From positions 1 through 64,000 of the forward strand of contig NZ_JALHLF010000005.1 of NCBI RefSeq assembly GCF_022832435.1: DNA of 64,000 bases. The letters run 5' to 3'. Both the position numbers and the translations under genes were made by a program. This stretch comes from Novosphingobium organovorum. Lineage in GTDB: Bacteria; Pseudomonadota; Alphaproteobacteria; Sphingomonadales; Sphingomonadaceae. The notes under the pieces are model-generated. The model saw nothing but the letters and a program-made list of their open reading frames with translations. It made no database searches and was not told where the DNA came from. Of this stretch, positions 17,279 through 25,601 are shown piece by piece (position 1 is the stretch's first letter; every line of letters begins with the position of its first letter).

Positions 17279-18637
17279 TCAGTTGTATTCGATGACGGCA
17301 TCGCGGCGCAGGTCGCGCAGGTAGATCTGCGCGCGCTTGTTGATGCGCTCGTCTTCCATCTGCGCCATGAGCTGATCGAAATTCGGGCCATCGTCGGCCT
17401 GCGGATCGTCGCGGCCGCACAGCATGAGGATGCGCACGCCGTCCTTGACCGAACCGAACGGCGGCAGCGTTTCACCCGGCGAGAGTTCGAGCAGCGGGCT
17501 CTGGATCGCGGCGGGCAGGTCGCGCGCCTTGACCTGGTCGTTGGTGACGACTTCGGCGCCGATGCCCTTGGCCACCGCGTCGACCGTGCCGCAGCCCTTG
17601 GCGGCCTTGATCGCGGTGGCGAACTCCTCGGCCTTCTTGGCCGCCTGCGCGTCGGTGGTGCCGGCGGGGAAGTTGATCGAGATCTGCTTGAGCGCGAGCA
17701 CCGCGTCACGCGGATCGGCGGTGAGCACCTGACGCTTGTCGATCAGGTAGAGGATGTCGAAACCGCCGGGAACCTCGATCGGGCCGACCAGCTGGCCGGG
17801 CTGCATGGTCTTGGCAACGCTCGAGAGCTGCTCGGGCAGCTGGGCGAGGCGAATCCAGCCAAGGTCGCCGCCGACCGCCGCGGTCGAAGCCTGCGAATAC
17901 TGGCGGGCGTAGGCGACGAAGCTGCCGCCTTCCTTGATCTGCTGCACGATCTGCGAGGCGTTGGTGTAGACCTGCTCGCGCGAGTCCGCGGGCGCGGCGA
18001 GGTAGATTTCGCCGATGCGGTATTCCTCGGTGCCCTTGGAGGCCTGGAGGCGCTGGATGGTCTCGTTCACTTCGTCTTCCGAGACGTTGATGAACGGTGC
18101 GATATTGCGCTGGAGCAGGCGCTGCCAGGACATTTCGCCGAGAATCTGGCGCTTGAGCGATTCGGGCGAGGAGCCGATGCGCTTGAGGTAGGCGTCCATC
18201 GCGCTGGTGTTCTGGCCGAAGTTGCGCGAGGCGACGCGGGCGTAGGATTCATCCACCTCGGCCTGCGAGACTTCGACGTCGTTGGCCTTGGCTTCCTGGA
18301 TTTCGAGCGATTCGTCGATCAGGTTGCGCAGGACCTGAAGGCGCAGGCGCTTCTGCTCCTCGTCGCTCAGCTTGTTCTGGTTTGCCGCCAGGACGAGCGC
18401 GAGGCGCTGGTCGACGTCGGTTCCGGTGATGACGTCCCCGTTTACCACGGCGGTGGCCTTGCGCACGTTGGGATTGTCGTTGCCGAAGATCTTGACGTTG
18501 TCGGGGATCACGATCTCGCCCTGGGGTGCCGATTGCGCCCTGGCCACGCCCGTGCCGAGCAGGCCGGCGATCACCGCCAGTGAGGCGAAGCCGGTCAGCG
18601 TGCGCTTCACGAACCTGTTGCGATTGACTGCTACCAC
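17279..18637 (-). CDS. surA: SurA-type periplasmic peptidyl-prolyl isomerase/chaperone
   Basis: Periplasmic chaperone for outer-membrane proteins. About 452 residues from GTG 18637; GTG 18610, closer to the signal core, is an alternative. The signal peptide ends ...LLGTGVARA/QSAP. The SurA N-terminal helical domain follows, with DQRLALVLAANQNKLSDEE. A single parvulin domain begins YRIGEIYLAAPA and contains GGDLGWIRLAQLPEQL and PGGFDILYLID. Only one convincing parvulin repeat is seen, against two in E. coli SurA. It follows lptD, a main SurA client, in the same direction. The intergenic region holds the 26-bp triplet repeat. Confidence 0.92.
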   Translation of the reverse strand: MVAVNRNRFVKRTLTGFASLAVIAGLLGTGVARAQSAPQGEIVIPDNVKIFGNDNPNVRKATAVVNGDVITGTDVDQRLALVLAANQNKLSDEEQKRLRLQVLRNLIDESLEIQEAKANDVEVSQAEVDESYARVASRNFGQNTSAMDAYLKRIGSSPESLKRQILGEMSWQRLLQRNIAPFINVSEDEVNETIQRLQASKGTEEYRIGEIYLAAPADSREQVYTNASQIVQQIKEGGSFVAYARQYSQASTAAVGGDLGWIRLAQLPEQLSSVAKTMQPGQLVGPIEVPGGFDILYLIDKRQVLTADPRDAVLALKQISINFPAGTTDAQAAKKAEEFATAIKAAKGCGTVDAVAKGIGAEVVTNDQVKARDLPAAIQSPLLELSPGETLPPFGSVKDGVRILMLCGRDDPQADDGPNFDQLMAQMEDERINKRAQIYLRDLRRDAVIEYN

Positions 18638-18726
18638 CGTGATTTCAATCCCGTATTCTGCCGGCCTCGACCGGTCCCGCAAGAGCGGGAGAAATGTTGT
18701 GCGCAAGGTACGCGCATCGGACCCTC

Positions 18727-18804
18727 GCGTTTGCCGCAGGGCGGCTGAACCCAAATTCGCCGCAGAACGGCTTAACCTAAATTTGCCGCGGGGCGGCTTA
18801 ACCC
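18727..18804. repeat. three tandem copies of a 26-bp palindromic unit
   Basis: Three contiguous imperfect copies with exact 26-bp spacing; the GCCGC of each copy starts at 18733, 18759 and 18785. The consensus is about AAATTTGCCGCGGGGCGGCT followed by TAACCC. The first and third copies can form a hairpin GCCGC-3 nt-GCGGC; the middle copy forms a 4-bp version. The array lies in the surA leader, 90-170 bp upstream of its start. It has no spacers and is too short and contiguous for CRISPR. Function unknown. Confidence 0.8.
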
Positions 18805-18897
18805 AAAATGAGTGCACCCGATAGCGGCTTTGTGCCCCCCTGCCAACGTTCGCGCTGCCCGCTGCGAGGGCGGGCGCGCCAGGCCAGGCGGGCGCGA

Positions 18898-21258
18898 TCA
18901 ATGCATGCCGATGTTCTTGAGGCGGAAGCGAATCAGGAACGAGTCTCCGCTTTTCGCGTCGCCGTTGGTGACGTAGTTGCGCTTCCAGGTGAGCGAAATC
19001 TGCAGGCAGTCGTCCTCATAGGCAGCACCAAGGCGCGTGCGCAGCGGCTGGAAGCCGTCCGAGCCCGAGGTCGGGTCCTCTGTGCTGTCGGTCAGGTTGA
19101 TGACCGCCGAGCCGAACAGCGAATAGTGGCTGGCGAAGGCGATGCGTCCCGCAGCGCGCACTTCCTCGCGGTCGCGAAGGTCCTCGGCTTCGGTGTCGTC
19201 GGTCGTGGTGGTGTCGCTCGAGGTATCGCTGGCGGAGTAGATGTTGCGATTGAGCTTGGTGTAGCCCATCTCGAGGTAGGTGCGGTTGTTGCCCAGGACC
19301 GCGTCGAATTCGTTGCGCCGAATCGCGAAGCTGTCCTTGTCGAGCCGGAAGCGGTGGATGACGTGGACAAAATCGCGGTAGCGCACTTCGGTGCGGCCCA
19401 CGATGTCGGAGACCTTGCCGCTCAGGCCCGTGCCATCAAGGGCGATGGTGTCGCTTCCGGCGAGGTAGCGGCTCTGCCCGATCTGTGCGGTGACGCGCCA
19501 GCGCGGCCGTTCGAAGCGCCAGTCGAGCCCATAGGTCACGCGGGTGCCGTCCTCGATCCGGTCGTAGCCGGGGAAGCGATTGAGCGCGAAGAGATTGCTC
19601 GTTTCCAGTTCGACTGCGCGCGAATCCTCATCGGGGATGGAGAAATTGCGCACGTGCGGGGCGGCCACCACCTGCACGCGCGGGGTGAGCACTTGCGTGC
19701 CGCCTGCAAATTCGCCCACCAGTGGCCATTCGACGTCGACCGCGGCCAGCGCGATGGCGCGCGTCTGCCAGCCCGGATCGCCGCGATAGGATGTGGTTTC
19801 GGTCTCCAGATTCTCGTCGGAGTGATAGACGTCGCCGCGCAGCAGGCCGGTCACCGTGATGACCTGGCCCATGTCGGTCACTTCGCGCTTGGACCATTGC
19901 GCGCTGGCAAAGGCGCGCTGGGTGTCCTGCCCGTCGGTCCGGGTCAGCGCCAGGGCGTTGAGCTGGGTCTCGATCTTGCCGCCGAGCAGCGGGTCCTTGA
20001 ACAGGTGGCGGTAGTCGACCGCGGGCAGGGCGATCGGCAACTGCCCCTGGTCGCGGGTCGATTGCATGGTCTGCGTGGCGTAGCCTGCGATCGACAGGTA
20101 GCTGTCCTCGTCGATCCGCTCGACATCGATCATCGAGCGCAGGCGGTCGTCGCTGCTGATGTCGTAGCGGCGCAGGAACGTGCGGTCGGTCGCGCGGCGG
20201 ATCGAGGTCGTCACGCTCCACTTCTCGTCGAGCTGAAACGTGCCGTTGGCGAAGATGTAGCCGCGAAAGGCGTTGTTGCCCTGCGCATCGGTCGTGTCGC
20301 CGTAGATCGGGATGCGCTTGCTCGAGGTGGCGTAGCCGGTGATCTGGTAGGCGCCTTTCGAGGTCAGCGCGCGGTACTGAATCTCTCCCATCGGGGCCGC
20401 TTCGGTATAGACGTTGAGCGTGCCGGTGAGGTCGCGGTTCTTGTCGATCTTCCAGTAGAACGGCTGGGCGATCGAGATGCCGTTCGAGGCGGACGACTGG
20501 ATGTCGGGGATCAGCAGGCCTGAAACCGCATCGCCGTTGGTGCTCACCGTAAGGCCGAACAGCGGAACCTTGACTGCGCCGAACACCTCGAGCCGGGCGT
20601 CGTTGAAGCGCACGCGCTGCTGCTGGTCCGAATAGATCACCGTCTTGGCAACGACTTTCCAGGTCGGCTCCTTGGGGCAGCCGTCGCCGTTTTCGACCGC
20701 GCAGCCGGTGTAGGCGGCATGGTCGAGGATGACGTCGCCGTTGGCCAGGCGCTTGCCGTCCTTGGCCGCGAGGCGTCCGCCCTCGCGCAGGACGAGCAGC
20801 AGGTTGTCCATCATCCCGCTCTTGAGCTCGTCGGTCAGCTCGACCTTGTCGGTGAACAGCTGGTTGCCGTTCTCGTCGACCATGCGGACATTGCCGGTGG
20901 CCTCGATCTTGCCGGTCTGGCGGTTCCAGGTGACCGAATCGGCGCGCACCGACTGGCCTTCCTTGCGCAGCACCACGTTGCCGGTGGCGGTGACCTGCTC
21001 GTTGTTCTGCGCGTATTCGACGACATCGGCCTCGAACGCGATCGGCACGGCGTCGGCGCTGGCGGCGGGCGGTTCGGCCGGAGCATCCTGGATCGGCGTT
21101 GATTCGCTGGGATGGGTACCAAGATCCTGCGCGCCGGCAGTCGAGGGTGCGAACGCCGCGACGGCGGCGCTGCCCAGCAGAAGGGCGAGCGTTGCGAGCG
21201 AAACAGGGTGCAAGCGACGGATCGGGGCGTGCAGATGGGACGATGCGGCTGGGAGCAT
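18898..21258 (-). CDS. lptD: LPS-assembly outer-membrane protein LptD
   Basis: Beta-barrel that inserts lipopolysaccharide into the outer leaflet, 786 residues. It has a signal peptide (LATLALLLGSAAVAAF... to AGAQ). The N-terminal OstA/LptA-like jellyroll domain reads VPIAFEADVVEYAQNNEQVT and GNVVLRKEGQSVRADSV. The C-terminal barrel has many alternating strands and ends RFRLKNIGMH. The block YSDQQQRVRFNDARLEVFG, then VPLF, is typical. It is divergent from pepA across about 126 bp and is the first gene before surA. The partner lipoprotein LptE is not in this window. Confidence 0.95.
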   Translation of the reverse strand: MLPAASSHLHAPIRRLHPVSLATLALLLGSAAVAAFAPSTAGAQDLGTHPSESTPIQDAPAEPPAASADAVPIAFEADVVEYAQNNEQVTATGNVVLRKEGQSVRADSVTWNRQTGKIEATGNVRMVDENGNQLFTDKVELTDELKSGMMDNLLLVLREGGRLAAKDGKRLANGDVILDHAAYTGCAVENGDGCPKEPTWKVVAKTVIYSDQQQRVRFNDARLEVFGAVKVPLFGLTVSTNGDAVSGLLIPDIQSSASNGISIAQPFYWKIDKNRDLTGTLNVYTEAAPMGEIQYRALTSKGAYQITGYATSSKRIPIYGDTTDAQGNNAFRGYIFANGTFQLDEKWSVTTSIRRATDRTFLRRYDISSDDRLRSMIDVERIDEDSYLSIAGYATQTMQSTRDQGQLPIALPAVDYRHLFKDPLLGGKIETQLNALALTRTDGQDTQRAFASAQWSKREVTDMGQVITVTGLLRGDVYHSDENLETETTSYRGDPGWQTRAIALAAVDVEWPLVGEFAGGTQVLTPRVQVVAAPHVRNFSIPDEDSRAVELETSNLFALNRFPGYDRIEDGTRVTYGLDWRFERPRWRVTAQIGQSRYLAGSDTIALDGTGLSGKVSDIVGRTEVRYRDFVHVIHRFRLDKDSFAIRRNEFDAVLGNNRTYLEMGYTKLNRNIYSASDTSSDTTTTDDTEAEDLRDREEVRAAGRIAFASHYSLFGSAVINLTDSTEDPTSGSDGFQPLRTRLGAAYEDDCLQISLTWKRNYVTNGDAKSGDSFLIRFRLKNIGMH

Positions 21259-21384
21259 GGCTTGCCTATCGCACTGCCTGTGCCTAACTGCAATCCATGC
21301 GTGCGGTAAAGCGAACAGCTGCCTGCGCCCGGCCGGGGCGGGCGGCGCTTGCGGACCGCATTTTGCGAGAATTCAGGAGAATCC

Positions 21385-22848
21385 ATGAATATCCAGTTCC
21401 TTGACGCGGCAACGGCATCCAGCGCGCGTCTCGTCGTGCGTTTCGTCGATCAGGACGCGCTGCCCGGCACGCTCGAAACCGTGCTGGGCGAAGGCGCGGC
21501 GATGGCGCGCTTCACCGGCAAGACGGGCCAGCTGTTCGAAGGCTTCGTTGAGCGCGGCGGGCGCGTGGTGCGCGCGGTGCTGGCCGGGATCGGCAAGGCG
21601 GACGCCGAGGATCGCGCCGCATCGATCGAGCGCGCGGCGGCTGCGGTCGTGGGCAAGTACCTGACCTCGGGCGAGACGGCAGCCGCTTTCGACCTTTGCG
21701 AGGCTGGCTTTTCGGCCGAGGAAACCGTCCGCGCGCTGATCGGGGGCTGGCTGCGGTCGTGGCGCTGGGACGCCTACCGCACCACGCTCAAGGACGAGCA
21801 GAAGCCGAGCCTCGCCACCGTCGAGGTCATCGGCGCGCCCGCAGGTGCCCAGGCGCTTTGGGAGATCGAGGTGGGCGTCGCCGAAGGTGTCGCGCTGACC
21901 CGTGAACTGGTGACCGAACCGGCCAACACGATCTACCCTGAAAGCTTCGTCGAACGCTGCAAGGCGCGCATGGAAGGCACCGGCCTCACGCTGCGCGTGC
22001 TCGACGACAAGGAGATGGCCGAGCTCGGCATGGGCGCGCTGCTCGGCGTCGCGCAGGGCTCGGTGCGCCCCGCACGCCTCTTCGTGATGGAGTGGATGGG
22101 CGGTGAGCCCGGCGCCAGGCCGATCGCCTTCGTGGGCAAGGGCGTCACCTTCGACACCGGCGGCATCAGCCTCAAGCAGCCCGGCGGCATGGAAGACATG
22201 AAGTGGGACATGGGCGGCGCCGGTGCGGTTGCGGGCACCATGTTCGCGCTGGCAAAGCGCAAGGCCAAGGCCAACGTGGTGGGCCTGTGCGGCCTCGTCG
22301 AAAACATGCCTGACGGTAACGCGCAGCGTCCCGGTGACGTCGTCACCACCATGTCGGGCCAGACCGTCGAGGTCATCAACACCGACGCCGAAGGGCGCCT
22401 CGTGATGTGCGACGTGCTGACTTACGCGCAGAAGACCTATGCTCCGGTGCGGATCATGGATCTCGCCACGCTGACCGGTGCGATCATGATCTCGCTCGGC
22501 CAGGAACACGCCGGCCTGTTCTCGAACGACGATGCGCTCGCCGCCGATCTTGCCGCAGCCGGTCTTGCCACCGGCGAGAAGCTGTGGCGCATGCCGATGG
22601 GCCCGGCTTACGACAAGCTCATCGACAGCGCGATCGCGGACATGAAGAACGTCGGCCCGCGCTTTGGCGGTTCGATCACCGCGGCCCAGTTCCTCGAGCG
22701 GTTCATTGAGGACGGCCTGCCCTGGGCGCACCTCGACATCGCGGGCATGGTCTGGGCCGACAAGCCCGGCGCGACCTGGGACAAGGGGGCGACCGGCTTC
22801 GGCGTGCGCCTGCTCGACCGCTTCATTCGCGACACCGCGGAAGGCTGA
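21385..22848 (+). CDS. pepA: leucyl aminopeptidase (M17)
   Basis: Di-metal aminopeptidase of 487 residues that removes N-terminal residues from peptides. The metal-binding blocks are VGKGVTFDTGGISLKQPGG (about residues 251-269) and NTDAEGRL (332-339), which also carries the catalytic arginine region; MKWDMGGAGAVAG lies between them. ATG 21385 follows AGGAGA with ideal spacing. In some bacteria PepA also binds DNA, but nothing here speaks for or against that. holC follows 30 bp downstream, a pairing common in proteobacteria. Confidence 0.96.
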   Translation: MNIQFLDAATASSARLVVRFVDQDALPGTLETVLGEGAAMARFTGKTGQLFEGFVERGGRVVRAVLAGIGKADAEDRAASIERAAAAVVGKYLTSGETAAAFDLCEAGFSAEETVRALIGGWLRSWRWDAYRTTLKDEQKPSLATVEVIGAPAGAQALWEIEVGVAEGVALTRELVTEPANTIYPESFVERCKARMEGTGLTLRVLDDKEMAELGMGALLGVAQGSVRPARLFVMEWMGGEPGARPIAFVGKGVTFDTGGISLKQPGGMEDMKWDMGGAGAVAGTMFALAKRKAKANVVGLCGLVENMPDGNAQRPGDVVTTMSGQTVEVINTDAEGRLVMCDVLTYAQKTYAPVRIMDLATLTGAIMISLGQEHAGLFSNDDALAADLAAAGLATGEKLWRMPMGPAYDKLIDSAIADMKNVGPRFGGSITAAQFLERFIEDGLPWAHLDIAGMVWADKPGATWDKGATGFGVRLLDRFIRDTAEG

Positions 22849-22878
22849 AAGGGCTAGGGTGGGAAAGGGAACACGGCT

Positions 22879-23322
22879 GTGCGCGTGATGTTCTACCAGC
22901 TCAGCCGTGACCCTGCCCATGGCGTTGTCCCGCTTCTGGCGCGAAAGTCGCTGGAAGCGGGCGAGCGCGTGCTCGTCGTGGCCGAGACCGAGCCGCAGCG
23001 CGCGGCGATCGCGCGCGGGCTCTGGACCCAGGGCGCGACCAGCTTTCTGGCCAACGGCGAGGCGAGCGACCCGCACCCCGATCGCCAGCCGATCCTGCTA
23101 TCCGACAGGCCCGAGCCTGCCAACGGAGCGAAGTTCCTGTTCCTCGCCGATGGCCACTGGCGCGAAGGCGAGACCGCGTTCGAGCGCGTGTTCTATCTCT
23201 TTGACAGCGAGACGCTGGCCGAGGCGCGCCAGGTCTGGAAGGATCTGCGCGGGCGCGAGGGCGTGACCAAGGAATACTGGGCGCAGGAAGACGGGCGCTG
23301 GATGCGCAAGGCCTCGGAATAG
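22879..23322 (+). CDS. holC: DNA polymerase III chi subunit
   Basis: A 147-residue HolC-like protein. Chi links the clamp loader to single-stranded-DNA-binding protein during replication. The N-terminus VMFYQLSRDPAHGVVPLLAR, the ARGLWTQGATSFLANG segment and the C-terminal YWAQEDGRWMRKA match the chi fold. The start is GTG 22879, with GGGAAAGGG upstream. It is probably translated from the pepA transcript. Confidence 0.9.
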   Translation: MRVMFYQLSRDPAHGVVPLLARKSLEAGERVLVVAETEPQRAAIARGLWTQGATSFLANGEASDPHPDRQPILLSDRPEPANGAKFLFLADGHWREGETAFERVFYLFDSETLAEARQVWKDLRGREGVTKEYWAQEDGRWMRKASE

Positions 23323-23659
23323 GGCCTGGGCCACGGGGGCAAACTTGGTGGGACGCGGACGGTGTGACCCGCCCATCCCGCTGCGACTAGGTTCGCCTGC
23401 GGCTCTCCAAGTCTCGCTGCCCCTCCCGCACCTGCGAGGGGAGATCACGCATTGTCCTCCCGCTGGCGGGAGGGCCGGAAGGCTTGGGACCGAAGGGGCC
23501 TGGCCGGACGGGGTGGGCTCACCACTACGAGCGCAACGGAATGAAACCGGACGTTCGAACTTGTCCACGCCGCCTATGAAAAACTACGTGCGTTGACAGG
23601 CGCGCGCCATCTTGGTCTAACCCCGGCCAGAGAACATAGAGTGGCGAGAGGATGATGGC
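23323..23659. other. intergenic region with GC-rich palindromes
   Basis: 337 bp without a supported gene. It contains an imperfect hairpin around 23420-23441 (CCCCTCCCGCA ... TGCGAGGGG) and the perfect palindrome at 23456-23473. A short AT-richer stretch follows before the small gene at 23660. It resembles a dispersed intergenic repeat cluster rather than decayed coding sequence. Confidence 0.5.
23456..23473. repeat. intergenic palindrome, second copy of the CCTCCCGC/GCGGGAGG family
   Basis: Perfect 8-bp inverted repeat CCTCCCGC-TG-GCGGGAGG, sharing its core with the palindrome at 5040-5061. An imperfect relative precedes it by about 20 bp. Confidence 0.55.
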
Positions 23660-23821
23660 ATGGCGGGAGCTACCCGATTTACCGTGTGCATTGTGGCTGG
23701 ACTTGTCCTGGGCGTGGCCTTCGGCAATCTGGCCATGGGACTGCTGGCCGGCGTGGTTGCCGCAGTTGGATTTGCCAACGTGAGCCTGAAGAACCTGCGA
23801 TCCGATGAGGATGCGGGCTGA
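23660..23821 (+). CDS. 53-residue glycine-rich small membrane protein
   Basis: The short frame begins MAGATRFTVCIVAG and is almost wholly hydrophobic, with regularly spaced Gly and Ala (VLGVAFGNLAMGLLAGVVAA) and a charged end (SLKNLRSDEDAG). It could make one long or two short membrane helices with glycine-zipper packing. GAGAGG lies about 9 bp before ATG 23660. I infer it is real from the ribosome-binding site, coherent composition and hydrophobic pattern. Function unknown. Confidence 0.55.
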   Translation: MAGATRFTVCIVAGLVLGVAFGNLAMGLLAGVVAAVGFANVSLKNLRSDEDAG

Positions 23822-23936
23822 GGCCGGGGACGAGGCCGTTTGCGTGCATTGACAAGGCCGGGTGCGCCCCGCACAGGCTGGCGGCCCGGCACAGGCCACG
23901 ACGGCCATTGCCGCCTTGCCGGAAGGGCCACTTTGC

Positions 23937-24221
23937 ATGACTCCCCAGGAACAGCTTTCCCTGTTTGCCCGCGCGGTCGATGCGCTGGGCGGCGCAAGCG
24001 GCGTCGCGCGCACGCTGAGCTGCACGGAAAGCGCGGTGGGCGAAGTGCTCTCGGGTCAGGAAGCGCTTCACGAAGGCTGGCTGCGCGCGATTTCGAGCGC
24101 CCTGCTCGAACACGCCAACTTGTGCCGCAAGCTCGAACGCTCTCTCTCGCCTGATTTTCCCTCGAACCTGCTTGAAGGTCAGGCCCGCAGCGCGGTCCTG
24201 CGCGGGGGGCATTCGGGCTGA
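23937..24221 (+). CDS. small HTH-like protein, unknown function
   Basis: 94 residues starting MTPQEQLSLFARAVDALGGA. The stretch ALGGASGVARTLSCTESAVGEVLSG is compatible with a helix-turn-helix of the Cro/YdaS kind. The remaining helices (WLRAISSALLEHANLCRKLE) are amphipathic. ATG 23937 lacks a strong ribosome-binding site, but the frame further upstream has no protein-like character. A DNA-binding role is only suggested. It lies ahead of ndk on the same strand, separated by 184 bp. Confidence 0.6.
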   Translation: MTPQEQLSLFARAVDALGGASGVARTLSCTESAVGEVLSGQEALHEGWLRAISSALLEHANLCRKLERSLSPDFPSNLLEGQARSAVLRGGHSG

Positions 24222-24405
24222 GGGGCGCGCCAACGCACCGCGGTTTCGGGCGGATCGGGGGCGGCAGGGGCAATGCAGGGGCCGCAGCGATGCACCTGCC
24301 GTGCGATCGGCGTGGGTTTGGATACAGCCGGTTCTTGCGGGAAGAGGCGATCCCGGCTAGGGGCGCGCGCAACAGTTCACCGTCCCACGTACAAGGATAG
24401 ATCCC

Positions 24406-24828
24406 ATGGCGGTTACCCGCACGTTCTCGATCATCAAGCCCGACGCCACCCGTCGCAACCTGACCGGCGCCATCACCAAGATGCTGGAAGAGGCTGGCCT
24501 TCGCGTCGTCGCTTCCAAGCGCATCCAGATGACCCAGGAGCAGGCCGAAGGCTTCTACGCGGTCCACAAGGAACGCCCCTTCTTCAACGACCTCGTCTCG
24601 TTCATGATCTCGGGCCCGGTGGTCGTGCAGGTCCTCGAGGGCGAAGACGCCGTCAAGGCCAACCGTGACGTGATGGGCGCCACCAACCCGGCCGATGCGG
24701 CCGAGGGCACCATCCGCAAGACTTTCGCCGAATCGATCGAAGCCAACTCGGCGCACGGTTCGGACTCGGAAGAGAACGCGGCGATCGAGATCGCCTACTT
24801 CTTCAAGCCCGAAGAAATCGTCGGCTGA
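24406..24828 (+). CDS. ndk: nucleoside diphosphate kinase
   Basis: Balances nucleoside triphosphate pools by phosphate transfer through a phosphohistidine. At 140 residues it is the standard length. The nucleophile is His117 in NSAHGSDS; the N-terminal [13 protein letters not shown] and [15 protein letters not shown] are diagnostic. ATG 24406 is preceded by AAGGA. A strong intrinsic terminator follows at 24892-24925, so it ends a transcription unit. Confidence 0.98.
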   Translation: MAVTRTFSIIKPDATRRNLTGAITKMLEEAGLRVVASKRIQMTQEQAEGFYAVHKERPFFNDLVSFMISGPVVVQVLEGEDAVKANRDVMGATNPADAAEGTIRKTFAESIEANSAHGSDSEENAAIEIAYFFKPEEIVG

Positions 24829-24891
24829 ACGCCATGATCGACCGCTGCCGCGCCGGACTTCGGGTTCGGCGCGGCGGGGCGACGACAAAAG

Positions 24892-24925
24892 AGGGAGCGG
24901 CCCGTCCGGGTGGCTCCCTTTTTTT
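24892..24925 (+). terminator. intrinsic terminator after ndk
   Basis: Stem AGGGAGC/GCTCCCT, with an inner CCCG/CGGG extension, followed by seven T residues, 64 bp after the ndk stop. This is the clearest rho-independent terminator for a + strand gene in the central part of the window. Confidence 0.88.
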
Positions 24926-25111
24926 GCGCCTGGCGCAGGTGGACATGGCGAAAGGGGTGAAAATCCCGAAAGGTTAACGCCAATTCACTTATTGAATCGA
25001 TTGAAGCATGGAAGAGTGTATCCAATCGGCCCGTGTGGTGGGGGATGGGCTGGTGGCCTTGGCGCTTTGGGGGCGCATAAGGAATACAATCGAGGCGGGG
25101 GCTGATTGTCT

Positions 25112-25279
25112 ATGCATATCAAAATGTTCTTGTGTGTTTCTACGGTGTCCTTCCTGGCGTCGGTTGCGGTGTCGCACGTCTCGGGCATGGGGGAAGGTGA
25201 GGGTGATCGCGCGCGCCACGCGCAGGCCAGCGCTTTGCCTCTGGCCCGTGCACCGCACCTGGCGAGTGCGGCGCGCTAG
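25112..25279 (+). CDS. possible 55-residue secreted peptide
   Basis: Begins MHIKMFLCVSTVSFLASVAV, a credible signal peptide, and continues with a short polar part rich in Arg, His and Ala. The upstream sequence (24960-25010) is AT-richer than its surroundings and could hold a promoter. The ribosome-binding site is weak. It is isolated between the ndk terminator and the convergent purN. It may be a real small exported protein or a chance frame. Confidence 0.35.
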   Translation: MHIKMFLCVSTVSFLASVAVSHVSGMGEGEGDRARHAQASALPLARAPHLASAAR

Positions 25280-25601
25280 GGCTTTTGGGGCGCTTCTCGG
25301 TCGGTTCGCATCCGAGCGATCGTTCCGGATCGTCCCCTTGCGCCTTTTCCGAACTGTCGGGCGTCTCCATCTGGCTGGAAAGCCGGGGCAATACGAATCG
25401 CGGGCGACCGGCCAGTTTCGATTGGCCCGAGGTGATGGGATCAGGTGTGATCCACCGGGTCTGAGGACGGTTCGGGATGAACGGCATCCGCAGGCCTCCG
25501 GCGGCAGCCTTTTGGCCGCGCCGGGGCGTCTTCTCTCGAGGGGGCGTATCCGCCGCCCCGGGGGATGCCTTGTGTCTTTCGGCGTGGGTGCGGGGCCGCG
25601 T
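25280..25601. other. non-coding stretch between small ORF and purN
   Basis: 322 bp in which I find no supported gene on either strand. The open frames present lack start signals and protein-like composition. No clear T-run terminator for purN is visible. Confidence 0.45.

Noticed and set aside
18727-18804. The 26-bp triplet considered as a CRISPR array
   Set aside because: The copies are directly contiguous with no spacers, only three are present, and no cas gene is near.
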